Shown here piece after piece: positions 31,445-40,078 of a stretch of DNA of 61,874 nt (within the stretch, counting starts at the first letter, position 1; each line of letters begins with the position of its first letter). The notes below the pieces were generated by a model. That model made no database searches and had not been told where the DNA came from. It worked only from the letters and a program-made list of their open reading frames with translations. Source of the stretch: an uncultured Lachnospiraceae bacterium (lineage in GTDB: Bacteria > Bacillota > Clostridia > Lachnospirales > Lachnospiraceae). Where the stretch lies: positions 1 to 61,874 of the forward strand of contig CAJTVN010000024.1 of NCBI GenBank assembly GCA_910579685.1, given 5' to 3'. Both the position numbers and the translations under genes were made by a program.

Positions 31445-32407
31445 TTACAGGCTCACATGCCGGGGGCTGCGATGGAGACTGCGGTACTGGGAAGGCGTGC
31501 ACTTCTGAAATTTGCGGAAGCTCCTGTTAAAGGAAGAGATATTGGAGTACCCGCAGGCAAGGGCAATGGCGGAAACAGGGGTTGCGGTATCCTTGAGCAG
31601 AGCCTCCGCAGCCTGAATGCGCAGGAAGCTTAAGTAATCGTAAAAGGTCTGGCCGGTGTACTGCTTGAAGATCCGGGAAAAATAAAATTTTGACAGGCCG
31701 GCCTTGCTGGCAGCATCTTCCAGAGAGATGTCTTCGTCAAAATGCTGTTTCATATATTCCAGAAGAAACGATAGCTTTCGGGAGTAATCCTTAGGGGAGA
31801 GGCTCCCGGAAGCTTTTGTTGTCCGGGTATTGTGCTGGGCGCAGTAGTCCGTATAGCAGGCATAAAATTCCATGAGGCAGGCATAGATGCGCAGCTGCTT
31901 TGCCGAGGAGCGGCCAAAGTAGCAGGAAGCGGCCTGCATGAGCAGCTTGATCTGTGTCTCATAGATCTCCGGACATGTATCCGAAGTGATGTGAATGGGC
32001 TTTGACAGCAGCGACTGAGTCCGGGTGAATTCCGCAAGCTGGGCAAATACGTTCAATTCATGCAAAAAAATGAAGCGGGTGCCGCACTCCGGTGCTATAA
32101 TGGAATGGAGGATCCCGGGAGGGACGATAAGGATATCTCCCGGCTCCAGGGCGTAGGTAACATCCGAAGCGGTGACCGTGTAGGAATTTTCCAGGGGTAC
32201 GATAAGTTCCAGGGCGTCATGCCAATGGGTGGAATAGCAGGTATTCTCCGTGTTGTACCAAAAGCGCATAAAGGTCTGGGGAATATAGGGAGGGATTTCA
32301 TATTCCTCCGTGACTGCCTCCCAGTCATAGCGGGGAAATCCGTCGGGCTGGATCTGATAGTCTTCACGCTGCCCGGCCGTGAGTGAAAAAAGCTTTTCTG
32401 GATTCAT
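31445..32407 (-). CDS. AraC-family regulator with cupin sensor domain
   Basis: 320 residues read leftward; ATG at 32407 follows AAAGGCGCCGTT. Residues about 45-130 form a cupin (STHWHDALELIVPLENSY, LEPGDILIVPPGILHSII), the AraC arabinose-type sugar-binding fold. Residues about 215-310 hold two HTH motifs (ISLEDAASKAGLSKFYFSRI and VSAIALACGYSNISSFNRSF). It is transcribed away from the GH43 gene at 32571, and the shared 163-bp AT-rich gap holds its own promoter. The likely role is sugar-dependent activation of that GH43 gene and perhaps of importer 2. Confidence 0.93.
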   Translation of the reverse strand: MNPEKLFSLTAGQREDYQIQPDGFPRYDWEAVTEEYEIPPYIPQTFMRFWYNTENTCYSTHWHDALELIVPLENSYTVTASDVTYALEPGDILIVPPGILHSIIAPECGTRFIFLHELNVFAQLAEFTRTQSLLSKPIHITSDTCPEIYETQIKLLMQAASCYFGRSSAKQLRIYACLMEFYACYTDYCAQHNTRTTKASGSLSPKDYSRKLSFLLEYMKQHFDEDISLEDAASKAGLSKFYFSRIFKQYTGQTFYDYLSFLRIQAAEALLKDTATPVSAIALACGYSNISSFNRSFRKFQKCTPSQYRSLHRSPRHVSL

Positions 32408-32477
32408 AACGGCGCCTTTCTGTTTCCGGATTGGATAAGCTGCGATTATAACTTTTGTAAAAGATTAAACTGAATTA

Positions 32478-32506
32478 ATTATAACAACAAAAATAAATAG
32501 AGACAA
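32478..32506 (-). promoter_or_regulatory. Promoter of AraC regulator gene
   Basis: Minus strand TTGTCT (32501-32506), 17-bp spacer, TATAAT (32478-32483). No good plus-strand promoter is seen for the divergent GH43 gene, which fits activator control. Confidence 0.65.
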
Positions 32507-32570
32507 CATTCACAAGCGTAAAATTTATGATTCAGATGCTATTGTGCACTTTTAAAGAAGGAGGATTCTG

Positions 32571-34154
32571 ATGAAGATTAACAATCCATTATTTCAGGCG
32601 GACATGCCGGATCCGGACATCATTCGGGCAGGCGCCTGCTTTTACATGGTTTCCACCACCATGTATCACATGCCTGGTGCCCCGATTCTCAGATCAGAGG
32701 ATCTGGCGCACTGGGAGATCGTCTCCTATATCTGTCGTGAGATTGCCGATAACGAAATCTACCGGATGGAGAACGGCAGACATGCATACGCAAAAGGACA
32801 GTGGGCCACCAGCCTGATGCGGTACCGGGATCGGTTCTACGCATGCTTTGTCTGCCACGATATGAAAAAGACCTACCTGTTCTCCACGGATGACATCGAG
32901 AAAAGCGGATGGGACAAGACGGAGATTGACGGGGTTTTTCACGACATGTCATTTCTTTGCTGGCAGGACAGGCTGTATCTGGTCTACGGAAACGGACAGA
33001 TCCGGATCGTGGAGCTGAAGGAGGATGTTTCCGGTATTGTGGAGGGCACGGACCGGGTGCTTTTGCAGACGCCGACCGAGGGGATGCGGCTTTGCTGTGA
33101 GGGCTGCAGGGCCTATGTAAAGGATGGAAGGATTTATCTGCTCTTTATTGACTGGCCGGCGGATACCACCGGCGAGGCTGGAAAGCGCAGAGAGGTCTGT
33201 TACCGTCTTGAGGATCTTTCCGGCGCTTTTGAGAGGAGAACGATCCTGTATGACGACATGTGGATTCCGGGAAGGGGGATCGCCCAGGGGCCGCTTTTTG
33301 ATGACGGGAAGGGGAACTGGTATGCGGTGATGTTCCAGGACAGCGGCGCAGTGGGAAGAGTTCCCTTTTTGATGAACGTGGAGTGGAAGGACGGATGGCC
33401 CGTGCTTGGAAAGGACGGAAAGGTTCCGGAAACCCTTGAGGTGCCTTTTGAGGAAAAGCAGACGGAGGAAATTATACAGAGCGACAGCTTTGATCACAGC
33501 GAAAACAGGCTGAAGAATGTCTGGCAGTGGAATCACAACCCGGACAATGAGGCATGGTCGTTTACGGAGCGCACGGGATGTTTGAGACTGAAAAACAGAA
33601 TGCGGGCCAGGGAGCTGTTTGAGGCGAGAAATACCCTGACTCAGAGAGTGAAAGCGCCCTACAGTGAATTTCTGGTGAGGCTTGACTGCGGGGGAATGGA
33701 GGACGGAGATTATGCGGGCCTGTGCGTCCTGGTGGAGCGCTATGGACAGATCGGCGTCCGGCAAAAGGAAGGAAGACGCCGTATCGTGATGCGCCGGCGC
33801 AAGGGGGAGAGAGCGCCCTTTGCCGTGGCCGGGAAGGGGATGGAGGAATTGAAAGGCTGGTATGCCCTGGAGGAAATCGAGGCGCCTCTCGAGACGGACA
33901 ACGTGTGGTTAAAGGTGATTTTCCGCCTTGATAGCTGGGGAAGCGGGGAGGAAACGGCAGAGTTTCTTTACAGTCCGGACGGAGAGAATTATGTTCCCTT
34001 GGGCGGCAGCCTGCCGCTGTTTTATTCCCTCTCCCTGTTCGTTGGCGCCCGCATCGGGATTTTCTCCTACAATGAGGAGAGGGACAGGGGCGGCTGTGCG
34101 GATTTCTGCGGTTTCACTTTCCGGGATGAGGAGTTCATAAGTCCGCAGGAATAG
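32571..34154 (+). CDS. GH43 beta-xylosidase/arabinofuranosidase
   Basis: 527 residues; ATG after AAGGAGGATTCTG. The propeller domain (about 1-310) starts NPLFQADMPDPDIIRAGACF with the catalytic base in the DPD motif (Asp14 or 16), a central FHDMSFL region and general acid Glu177 in CCEGCRAYVKDG. Residues about 330-520 are a beta-sandwich of the type found at the C-terminus of GH43 beta-xylosidases. Such enzymes release xylose or arabinose from short oligosaccharides. No signal peptide is present. It lacks the esterase partner of the other GH43 protein here and differs in its active-site wording, so the two likely split substrates. Confidence 0.88.
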   Translation: MKINNPLFQADMPDPDIIRAGACFYMVSTTMYHMPGAPILRSEDLAHWEIVSYICREIADNEIYRMENGRHAYAKGQWATSLMRYRDRFYACFVCHDMKKTYLFSTDDIEKSGWDKTEIDGVFHDMSFLCWQDRLYLVYGNGQIRIVELKEDVSGIVEGTDRVLLQTPTEGMRLCCEGCRAYVKDGRIYLLFIDWPADTTGEAGKRREVCYRLEDLSGAFERRTILYDDMWIPGRGIAQGPLFDDGKGNWYAVMFQDSGAVGRVPFLMNVEWKDGWPVLGKDGKVPETLEVPFEEKQTEEIIQSDSFDHSENRLKNVWQWNHNPDNEAWSFTERTGCLRLKNRMRARELFEARNTLTQRVKAPYSEFLVRLDCGGMEDGDYAGLCVLVERYGQIGVRQKEGRRRIVMRRRKGERAPFAVAGKGMEELKGWYALEEIEAPLETDNVWLKVIFRLDSWGSGEETAEFLYSPDGENYVPLGGSLPLFYSLSLFVGARIGIFSYNEERDRGGCADFCGFTFRDEEFISPQE

Positions 34155-34183
34155 ACCGAAAATGGCAAAGGAGTGAGCGAGAG

Positions 34184-34867
34184 ATGTCGAAGATTTTGGT
34201 GGTGGAGGACGATCTGGCCCTGAGTGCGGGGCTTTGCTTTGAACTGGATATGAGCGGTTATCTGACCGTGGCGGCCTATACAGGCAAAAAGGCCCGGCAG
34301 CTTCTTTTGACCGATCCCTTTGAGCTGGTGCTTCTGGATGTGAATCTTCCGGACGAAAGCGGCTTCGAGCTGTGCCGGGAGATAAAAAGGAAGCAGCCAA
34401 AACTACCGGTAATTTTTCTGACTGCAAACGATCTGGAGGAGGATGTGCTGGACGGTTTTGACCTGGGAGCTGAGGATTATATTACAAAACCCTTTAATGT
34501 CCGGATTCTGAAGCGGCGGATGGAGGTGGCGCTGCGAAGAAGGGGCGGCGGGGGAAAGGAGGAGAAATTTGACGACGGGTTCCTTTGTCTGAACCTTGAG
34601 AGCCTCAGCGCAGTGAGGAACGGGGAAAAGCTGACGATTACTCCGAATGAGTACAAGATTTTAAGGCTTCTGCTGGCTGGTGAGGGCAGTATTGTGACCA
34701 GGCAGGTGCTTCTTTCCAGGCTCTGGGACTGTGACGGGAACTATATTGACGACCACACACTGACCGTGACCATGAACCGCCTGCGGGCAAAGATTGAGGA
34801 TGCGGATCACTCCTATATCCGGACGGTGAGAGGGATGGGCTATATCTGGATGGGGGCAGGGCTATGA
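34184..34867 (+). CDS. OmpR-family response regulator (Bce/Vra-like module)
   Basis: 227 residues; ATG closely follows GAGCGAGAG. The receiver domain has VVEDD (6-10), phospho-acceptor Asp52 in VLLDVNLPDESG and Lys in YITKPFN. The C-terminal winged helix is about 130-225 (LTITPNEYKILRLL, VTMNRLRAKIE, RTVRGMGYIW). It overlaps the kinase gene by 4 nt. The downstream ATPase and FtsX-permease genes make it the regulator of an envelope-stress or antimicrobial-peptide module. The triple GTAC direct repeat at 36663-36687 is a good candidate for its binding site. Confidence 0.94.
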   Translation: MSKILVVEDDLALSAGLCFELDMSGYLTVAAYTGKKARQLLLTDPFELVLLDVNLPDESGFELCREIKRKQPKLPVIFLTANDLEEDVLDGFDLGAEDYITKPFNVRILKRRMEVALRRRGGGGKEEKFDDGFLCLNLESLSAVRNGEKLTITPNEYKILRLLLAGEGSIVTRQVLLSRLWDCDGNYIDDHTLTVTMNRLRAKIEDADHSYIRTVRGMGYIWMGAGL

Positions 34868-35886
34868 GGGAGCGAACAACAAAAAACATCCCGGCAGGGC
34901 AGCTTCTGGCCGCCGCCGCTCTGCTGTTGATTTTTTTGGGAGTAATGTGGGAATTTATTCCTGGGATATGGCTACGTATCCTGGTCTTTGCCTGCGGCCT
35001 TTTTTCATTCTTTCTGGTGCTCTGGTGGGGGCAGCGGATCCAAAAGGATGAGTCTGACTTTGCCGGACGGCTGTGCGGGGACATAGACGCTCTTATGGAC
35101 GGACATGAAATACCGGATTACCATCCCTATGAGGAGACCGGGATATCCAGGGTGCGGGGAAAGCTTCTGCAATATGATGATAAAATGCGGGAGAGCTGCG
35201 GAAGGAGCGATCAGGATAAACAGACGATCCAGGAGGTTGTCAGTCACATTTCCCATCAGGTAAAGACGCCGGTGTCAAATCTGAGGATGTTTACGGACAT
35301 TTTGCAAAGACGGGAGCTGTCCTTTGAAAAGCGGGAGCAGTTTCTTGCCACCATGGCGTCCCAGGTGGATAAGCTGGATTTCCTCATGCAGTCATTGATC
35401 AAAATGTCCCGGCTGGAAACCGGGACTCTCACTTTGCATATAGGGACGAATGGTCTGTATGATACGATCGCAAAGGCCGTATCCGGGATCTGGGCAAAGG
35501 CGGAGCGGAAAAAGATTGAAATGACTGTGGAGTGTGACAGCCGTATTGCGGCGGAGCATGATCCCAGGTGGACGGCGGAGGCCCTGGAAAACATTCTGGA
35601 CAATGGAGTAAAGTATACGCCGCAGGGCGGAAGCATCCATATCCATGTGCGCCCCTGGCAGTTTTATATGCGTATCGATATTTCGGATACGGGAATGGGA
35701 ATTGAGAGGGAACATTACCATGACGTGTTCCGGCGCTTTTACCGGGGACAGGAGGCGGCAGCGCAGGAGGGAGTGGGACTTGGCCTGTATCTGGCCCGAG
35801 GGATTATCACGGCGCAGAAGGGCTATATCAGCGTGAAGTCCAGTGTCGGGGAGGGGAGCACTTTTTCCGTGTTTCTGCCGGAGTAA
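34864..35886 (+). CDS. Intramembrane-sensing histidine kinase (BceS-like)
   Basis: 340 residues starting in an ATGA overlap with the regulator. Two helices (about 13-33 and 37-56) are separated by only a few residues (IPGIWLR), so there is almost no extracellular domain. The kinase core has the H-box SHISHQVKTPVSN with His131, the N-box ENILDNGVKYTP, and the G-boxes DTGMGI and GVGLGL. Kinases of this shape in Firmicutes do not bind the drug themselves but read the state of a partner FtsX-type ABC transporter, here encoded just downstream. A 61-bp gap leads to the first ATPase gene. Confidence 0.93.
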   Translation: MRERTTKNIPAGQLLAAAALLLIFLGVMWEFIPGIWLRILVFACGLFSFFLVLWWGQRIQKDESDFAGRLCGDIDALMDGHEIPDYHPYEETGISRVRGKLLQYDDKMRESCGRSDQDKQTIQEVVSHISHQVKTPVSNLRMFTDILQRRELSFEKREQFLATMASQVDKLDFLMQSLIKMSRLETGTLTLHIGTNGLYDTIAKAVSGIWAKAERKKIEMTVECDSRIAAEHDPRWTAEALENILDNGVKYTPQGGSIHIHVRPWQFYMRIDISDTGMGIEREHYHDVFRRFYRGQEAAAQEGVGLGLYLARGIITAQKGYISVKSSVGEGSTFSVFLPE

Positions 35887-35947
35887 AGAGGCTGCGGGCC
35901 GCTGACTGCGGCGGAGGTATTTGGCCGGAGGGCCGGGGAGCGGGCTT

Positions 35948-36610
35948 ATGGATATAGTGAATGTGGATCACGTAAAAAAATATTTCGAAACAGGGAACCG
36001 CCTGGTTAAGGCGGTGGACGGGGTCAGCCTTTTGGTGGAGAAGGGAACGTTTACTGCGATCGTGGGGGCTTCCGGGTCAGGAAAAACCACGCTGCTCAAT
36101 CTCATCGGCGGTCTTTACAGGCCGACCGGGGGCCGTATCATTGTTGACAACATGGAGCTTTCATCCCTTACCGAGCAGGAGCTGACCATCTACCGCCGAA
36201 GAAGGGTGGGATTTGTGTTTCAGGACTGCAGTCTGGTTTCAGAGCTCACGGTGCGGGAAAATATTCTGTTTCCCCTTGCCCTGGATGATTCCCTCCCGGA
36301 TCCTGTTTTTTTTGAGCGGATTACGGGCGCCCTTCGTCTTGATGACAAGCTGGACCGGTATCCTCACACGCTCTCTGCGGGCACACAGCAGTGTGCGGCA
36401 ATTGCCAGAGCCCTTATCACAAGACCCTCCATCCTTCTGGCTGACGAGCCTACAGGAAGCCTCGATGTTCGGACAAGTCAGAATGTGGCGGGACTGTTGA
36501 AGATGACCGCGGAAATGTTTCATCAGACTCTGATCATGATAACACACAGCATGGAGCTGGCACAGCTGTCAGACCGAGTAGTGCGTCTGCAGGACGGGCG
36601 CATCGTTTGA
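35948..36610 (+). CDS. ABC ATPase, MacB/Bce type, with degenerate signature motif
   Basis: 220 residues from ATG at 35948 (GGGGAGCGGGCTT upstream). Walker A is GASGSGKTT (about 39-47), the Q-loop FQDCS, Walker B ILLADEPTGSLD and the switch His in ITHS. The signature, however, reads TLSAGTQQCAAIARAL where the family norm is LSGGQQQR, so the central Gly, the Gln after it and the Arg are changed. ATP hydrolysis or dimer closure may be impaired, and it might form one half of an asymmetric pair with the canonical ATPase at 39358. It lies between the kinase and the FtsX permease, with a terminator after it. Confidence 0.88.
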   Translation: MDIVNVDHVKKYFETGNRLVKAVDGVSLLVEKGTFTAIVGASGSGKTTLLNLIGGLYRPTGGRIIVDNMELSSLTEQELTIYRRRRVGFVFQDCSLVSELTVRENILFPLALDDSLPDPVFFERITGALRLDDKLDRYPHTLSAGTQQCAAIARALITRPSILLADEPTGSLDVRTSQNVAGLLKMTAEMFHQTLIMITHSMELAQLSDRVVRLQDGRIV

Positions 36611-36627
36611 CAGAGCGTACCTTAAAG

Positions 36628-36661
36628 CACCCGGGCGTAAAGTGCGGGTGTCTGTTTTTTT
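36628..36661 (+). terminator. Terminator after first ATPase gene
   Basis: CACCCG pairs with CGGGTG across an 11-nt loop, followed by TCT-G and seven T. Confidence 0.7.
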
Positions 36662-36662
36662 G

Positions 36663-36687
36663 GTACAAAAGTGTACCTTTTTTGTAC
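36663..36687 (+). promoter_or_regulatory. Triple GTAC direct repeat, candidate response-regulator site
   Basis: GTAC occurs at 36663-36666, 36673-36676 and 36684-36687, one helical turn apart, with A/T spacers. The array runs into the -35 position of the FtsX-gene promoter. OmpR-type regulators bind direct repeats with 10-11 bp spacing in just this place. Binding by the regulator at 34184 is inference. Confidence 0.55.
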
Positions 36688-36709
36688 CGGAGATGTAACT
36701 TGGCAGTGA

Positions 36710-36715
36710 TATAAT
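36710..36715 (+). promoter_or_regulatory. -10 box of FtsX-permease operon
   Basis: A perfect TATAAT; the -35 position (CCGGAG) is poor, consistent with activation from the adjacent GTAC repeats. Confidence 0.6.
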
Positions 36716-36742
36716 CTGAATAGAAAAAGTTCAGGAGGAGTT

Positions 36743-39337
36743 ATGATGCAGGAAATGTTAAATACCCTTGCCCGGCGCAGTTTTGCGGCCTGCAGGGTGA
36801 GGAATCTGATAGCGGTACTGGCGATTGCCCTGTGTTCGACCCTGTTTACATCCATCACTGCCATCGGGATCGGCACGCTGCAGTCCATAACCCTGATGAT
36901 GCAGGAGCAGAAGATGAGCAGATCAGACGGCGATTTCAGGTATATGAGCAAGGAGCAGTTTGAGATGATGAAAGGCTCTGACCTGATCAGGGAGGCAGGC
37001 CTTCGGATGCCGGTGGGTTTTCTGACAAATGCAAGACTTCATAATATCGAGTTTGACGTGATGGATGAAACCCAGGCAGAGCTGACATTCTGTATGCCAG
37101 TTCATGGGGAGGTGCCCCGGAGGGAAAATGAGGTGGTGGCATCCGACAAGGCGCTGCGTGATCTGGGAGTGGAGCCTCAGGTCGGGGCGCAGATCACGGT
37201 TGCATTTACCGCCCACGGCAGGGATTATACCTTTCCCATGGTGGTATCCGGCTGGTATGAGGCCTTAAACGACCAGCTCAGCGTGATGTGGACCGGGCTC
37301 CCGTTTCGGGATGCAAATCCGGATATTTTCCGGAATACATACAACAAGGATTTTGAAATGGCCGGAACCTACTGGTCTGACATCCTGGCTGTGAGCCGGG
37401 CCGGCCTGCAGGAGAAAATGACGGAACTTGCCCGCAGTATGGGAGGAGACCCGGAGGATATGGGGTCGCCGGATTATCTGCCGGCTGTCGTGAATGCGGT
37501 CACCAATCCTGTCCCTGATCCGCAGCTTTTAGTAATGGGAGCCGTGTTCGTGGCGCTGTTTATTTTTTGCGGTTATCTGCTGATCTATAACGTGTTTGAC
37601 ATTGCGGTGATGCAGGAGATCCGGCGCTTCGGCCTCTACCGGACCATCGGGATGAGCAGGAAGCAGGTGAAAAAGCTCATGAACCGACAGGCCCTGTGGC
37701 TTTCTCTTATGGGAATTCCGCTGGGACTGTTTGCGGGCTTTCTGATTGGAAAATCGGCTCTTCCTCTGATTATGGGCACGTTTTCCACGGAATATCAGAA
37801 TATCCGTGCGGATGTGACCCCCTCTCCCGTGATCTTTGCAAGTGCGGCCCTGCTCACGGCTCTGACCGTGATGATCAGTACCCGAAAGCCGGTGAGGAAG
37901 GCGGCGGATACGCCTCCTATTGATGCATTCCGCTATGTGGAGGGCGCCGCAAGGGGCCGTAAGTCCAGAAGGAGCGCCGACCTGGCCCGCATTCCCCGTC
38001 TGGCATGGTTCAATCTTGGCCGGAACAGGAGAAGGAGTGCTTTTATCGTGATATCTCTGATGCTGTGCATAGTTCTCATGAATTGTTCGGGAACGGCGGC
38101 GGAGAGCATGGATATTGAAAAACAGGTAGCTTATATGATCCGCACCGATTTTGCCGTTGTAAATGCGGTCAGCACCAGCAATATGAAGGGGTTTGTGCAC
38201 CGCACAGAGGCTTTGAAGCCGCAGACTATTAAGGATATTTCCTCACAGCCGGGGGTGGTGGGAGGAGCGCCGGTCTACAAAAACACGGCGGAGGATGATA
38301 ATGTCACCTTTGATTTCGGGCATAAGTTTGCCGAAGCGACGTTTGTGAATAATCATAGCGGCCTTGTGTTCGGAAGTGATGAGGAAGGCAGAAGCTTTGG
38401 CCTGGGAAAGGACGGGCGTATGGTCTGCAATGTTTACGGAATGGAGGAGAGCGCCATTGCCCGGATGGATCTGAGAGAGGGGATCATGGATGCGCACACT
38501 CTTTATGAGAAAATGGAAGAAGGAGAGGGCGTTTTGGCTGGCGTTCAGGTTAACCGCACGGACATGTCCCTGCATGAGGTTTTTGATATGGTGCAGGTGG
38601 GAGAGGTTATCACGGTCTATAAGGACGGCCTGCCGTTTATGGAACTGCCGGTGCTTGCAAAGGCCGCCATTAACGGTGATGACCTGGAGATTGGCTTTAC
38701 CTGCAATGGTGTAATCCAGATTGGAGGCGACAGTCCGTATCTGTATCTTCCGTCCAGTGTCTATAAGGAGCTGTATGATGATCCGGCAGTCTATAAATAC
38801 GCCTTTGACGTGGAGGAAGGGTATCAGGAGGATATGGCTGCCTTTCTTGATAACTATAGGGAGAATGTGGATTCCGATATTAATTATCTCTCCTCCCGGA
38901 CGGCTGTTGCGGATGCGGAAGGGGAGAGAGATATGATTCTATTCGTTGGCAGACTGATGGGTATTATCTTCGGGATTGCCGGTATTTTGAACCTGATCAA
39001 TACGGTTATCACGTCCATCGTGATCCGGCGGCATGAATTTGCCACCATGCAGAGTATTGGCATGACAGGACGGCAGCTTACAGGGATGATGATAGCCGAG
39101 AGCGTTTTTTATGCCGTCGGTGCCTGTCTGTCCGGGCTTTTGATGGCAGCGATCCTGAACCTTACGCTGGTGAAGGAAATTCTGGATTCCCAGTGGCAGT
39201 TTACGTTTCATTTCACGTTGGTTCCGGCACTTTTGGCAGGCACCGTGATGATTCTGGTATCCGTCCTGGTTCCCGTTCTGGCGCTGCGGGTTTTTTATAA
39301 GGAGAGTATTGTGGAACAGCTTCGGGCGGCGGAGTAA
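36743..39337 (+). CDS. FtsX/MacB-type ABC permease
   Basis: 864 residues; ATG after AGGAGGAGTT. A first helix (about 22-45) is followed by a 200-residue extracellular domain. The first FtsX repeat is at about 255-390 (IFCGYLLIYNVFDIAVMQEI), and a second helix near 430 precedes a second external domain of about 270 residues. The last FtsX repeat is at about 735-855 (FATMQSIGMTGRQLTGMMIA). Two FtsX cores plus two external domains match the mechanotransmission or peptide-detoxification transporters rather than substrate channels. A canonical ATPase gene overlaps its end (TAATG), and a degenerate one lies upstream. It is likely the sensor and effector for the intramembrane kinase. Confidence 0.92.
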   Translation: MMQEMLNTLARRSFAACRVRNLIAVLAIALCSTLFTSITAIGIGTLQSITLMMQEQKMSRSDGDFRYMSKEQFEMMKGSDLIREAGLRMPVGFLTNARLHNIEFDVMDETQAELTFCMPVHGEVPRRENEVVASDKALRDLGVEPQVGAQITVAFTAHGRDYTFPMVVSGWYEALNDQLSVMWTGLPFRDANPDIFRNTYNKDFEMAGTYWSDILAVSRAGLQEKMTELARSMGGDPEDMGSPDYLPAVVNAVTNPVPDPQLLVMGAVFVALFIFCGYLLIYNVFDIAVMQEIRRFGLYRTIGMSRKQVKKLMNRQALWLSLMGIPLGLFAGFLIGKSALPLIMGTFSTEYQNIRADVTPSPVIFASAALLTALTVMISTRKPVRKAADTPPIDAFRYVEGAARGRKSRRSADLARIPRLAWFNLGRNRRRSAFIVISLMLCIVLMNCSGTAAESMDIEKQVAYMIRTDFAVVNAVSTSNMKGFVHRTEALKPQTIKDISSQPGVVGGAPVYKNTAEDDNVTFDFGHKFAEATFVNNHSGLVFGSDEEGRSFGLGKDGRMVCNVYGMEESAIARMDLREGIMDAHTLYEKMEEGEGVLAGVQVNRTDMSLHEVFDMVQVGEVITVYKDGLPFMELPVLAKAAINGDDLEIGFTCNGVIQIGGDSPYLYLPSSVYKELYDDPAVYKYAFDVEEGYQEDMAAFLDNYRENVDSDINYLSSRTAVADAEGERDMILFVGRLMGIIFGIAGILNLINTVITSIVIRRHEFATMQSIGMTGRQLTGMMIAESVFYAVGACLSGLLMAAILNLTLVKEILDSQWQFTFHFTLVPALLAGTVMILVSVLVPVLALRVFYKESIVEQLRAAE

Positions 39338-39357
39338 TGGAAAGAAAGGAGATTCGC

Positions 39358-40038
39358 ATGGAAACGATTTTAGAGACTGTTGGTCTGAAAAAATATTACG
39401 GGAAGGGTGATGCCATGGTAAAGGCGCTGGACGGTGTGGATCTTACGATTGAACAGGGGAAGTTTACCGCAATCATCGGCACCTCGGGCAGCGGAAAGTC
39501 AACGCTGCTCCATATGCTGGGAGGGCTTGATGTGCCGACGGAAGGAAGCGTCAGGATCGGCGGAACAGAGCTTTCAAAGCTTGACAGGGAGCAGGCTGCG
39601 ATCTTCCGGCGAAGGAATATTGGGTTTGTGTTTCAGAATTACAATCTGGTTCCGGTTTTGACCGTTTGGGAGAATATCGTGTTTCCCATTTCCCTGGATG
39701 GGAAAAAGCCCGATAAGCAGTTTATTATGCAGGTGGTAAGGCTGCTTGGACTTGCGGACAGGCTGGACGGCCGGCCCGGAAACCTTTCCGGCGGACAGCA
39801 GCAGCGGGTGGCCATTGCCAGGGCGCTGGCCTTAAAGCCCTCCATTATCCTGGCAGACGAGCCCACCGGCAATCTGGATTCAAAAACCAGTGATGATGTG
39901 ATCCGCCTTTTGCAGACGACCAGCAGAAAGTTTAACCAGACCATTGTGATGATCACCCACAATCCGGAGATTGCGCAGATGGCGGATCGGATTATTCGAA
40001 TTGAGGACGGGCGTATCGCCGGGTTGGAAAGCTTTTAG
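39358..40038 (+). CDS. ABC ATPase, MacB type (canonical)
   Basis: 226 residues from ATG at 39358, seven bases after AAAGGAG; an ATG at 39337 overlapping the permease stop is less likely. Walker A is GTSGSGKST, Q-loop FQNYNL, signature LSGGQQQRVAIARAL, Walker B IILADEPTGNLD and switch His in ITHNPE. All motifs are intact. It should power the FtsX permease just upstream. Its sequence is close to the degenerate ATPase at 35948, which suggests duplication followed by loss of the signature in one copy. Confidence 0.93.
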   Translation: METILETVGLKKYYGKGDAMVKALDGVDLTIEQGKFTAIIGTSGSGKSTLLHMLGGLDVPTEGSVRIGGTELSKLDREQAAIFRRRNIGFVFQNYNLVPVLTVWENIVFPISLDGKKPDKQFIMQVVRLLGLADRLDGRPGNLSGGQQQRVAIARALALKPSIILADEPTGNLDSKTSDDVIRLLQTTSRKFNQTIVMITHNPEIAQMADRIIRIEDGRIAGLESF

Positions 40039-40039
40039 C

Positions 40040-40077
40040 AAAGCGTTAAAAGAAAACAATTGGAGAATGGACGCTTT
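40040..40077. terminator. Possible shared terminator of convergent genes
   Basis: AAAGCGT pairs with ACGCTTT across a 24-nt loop in the 40-bp gap between convergent genes. The stem is short, so confidence is low. Confidence 0.35.
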
Positions 40078-40078
40078 C

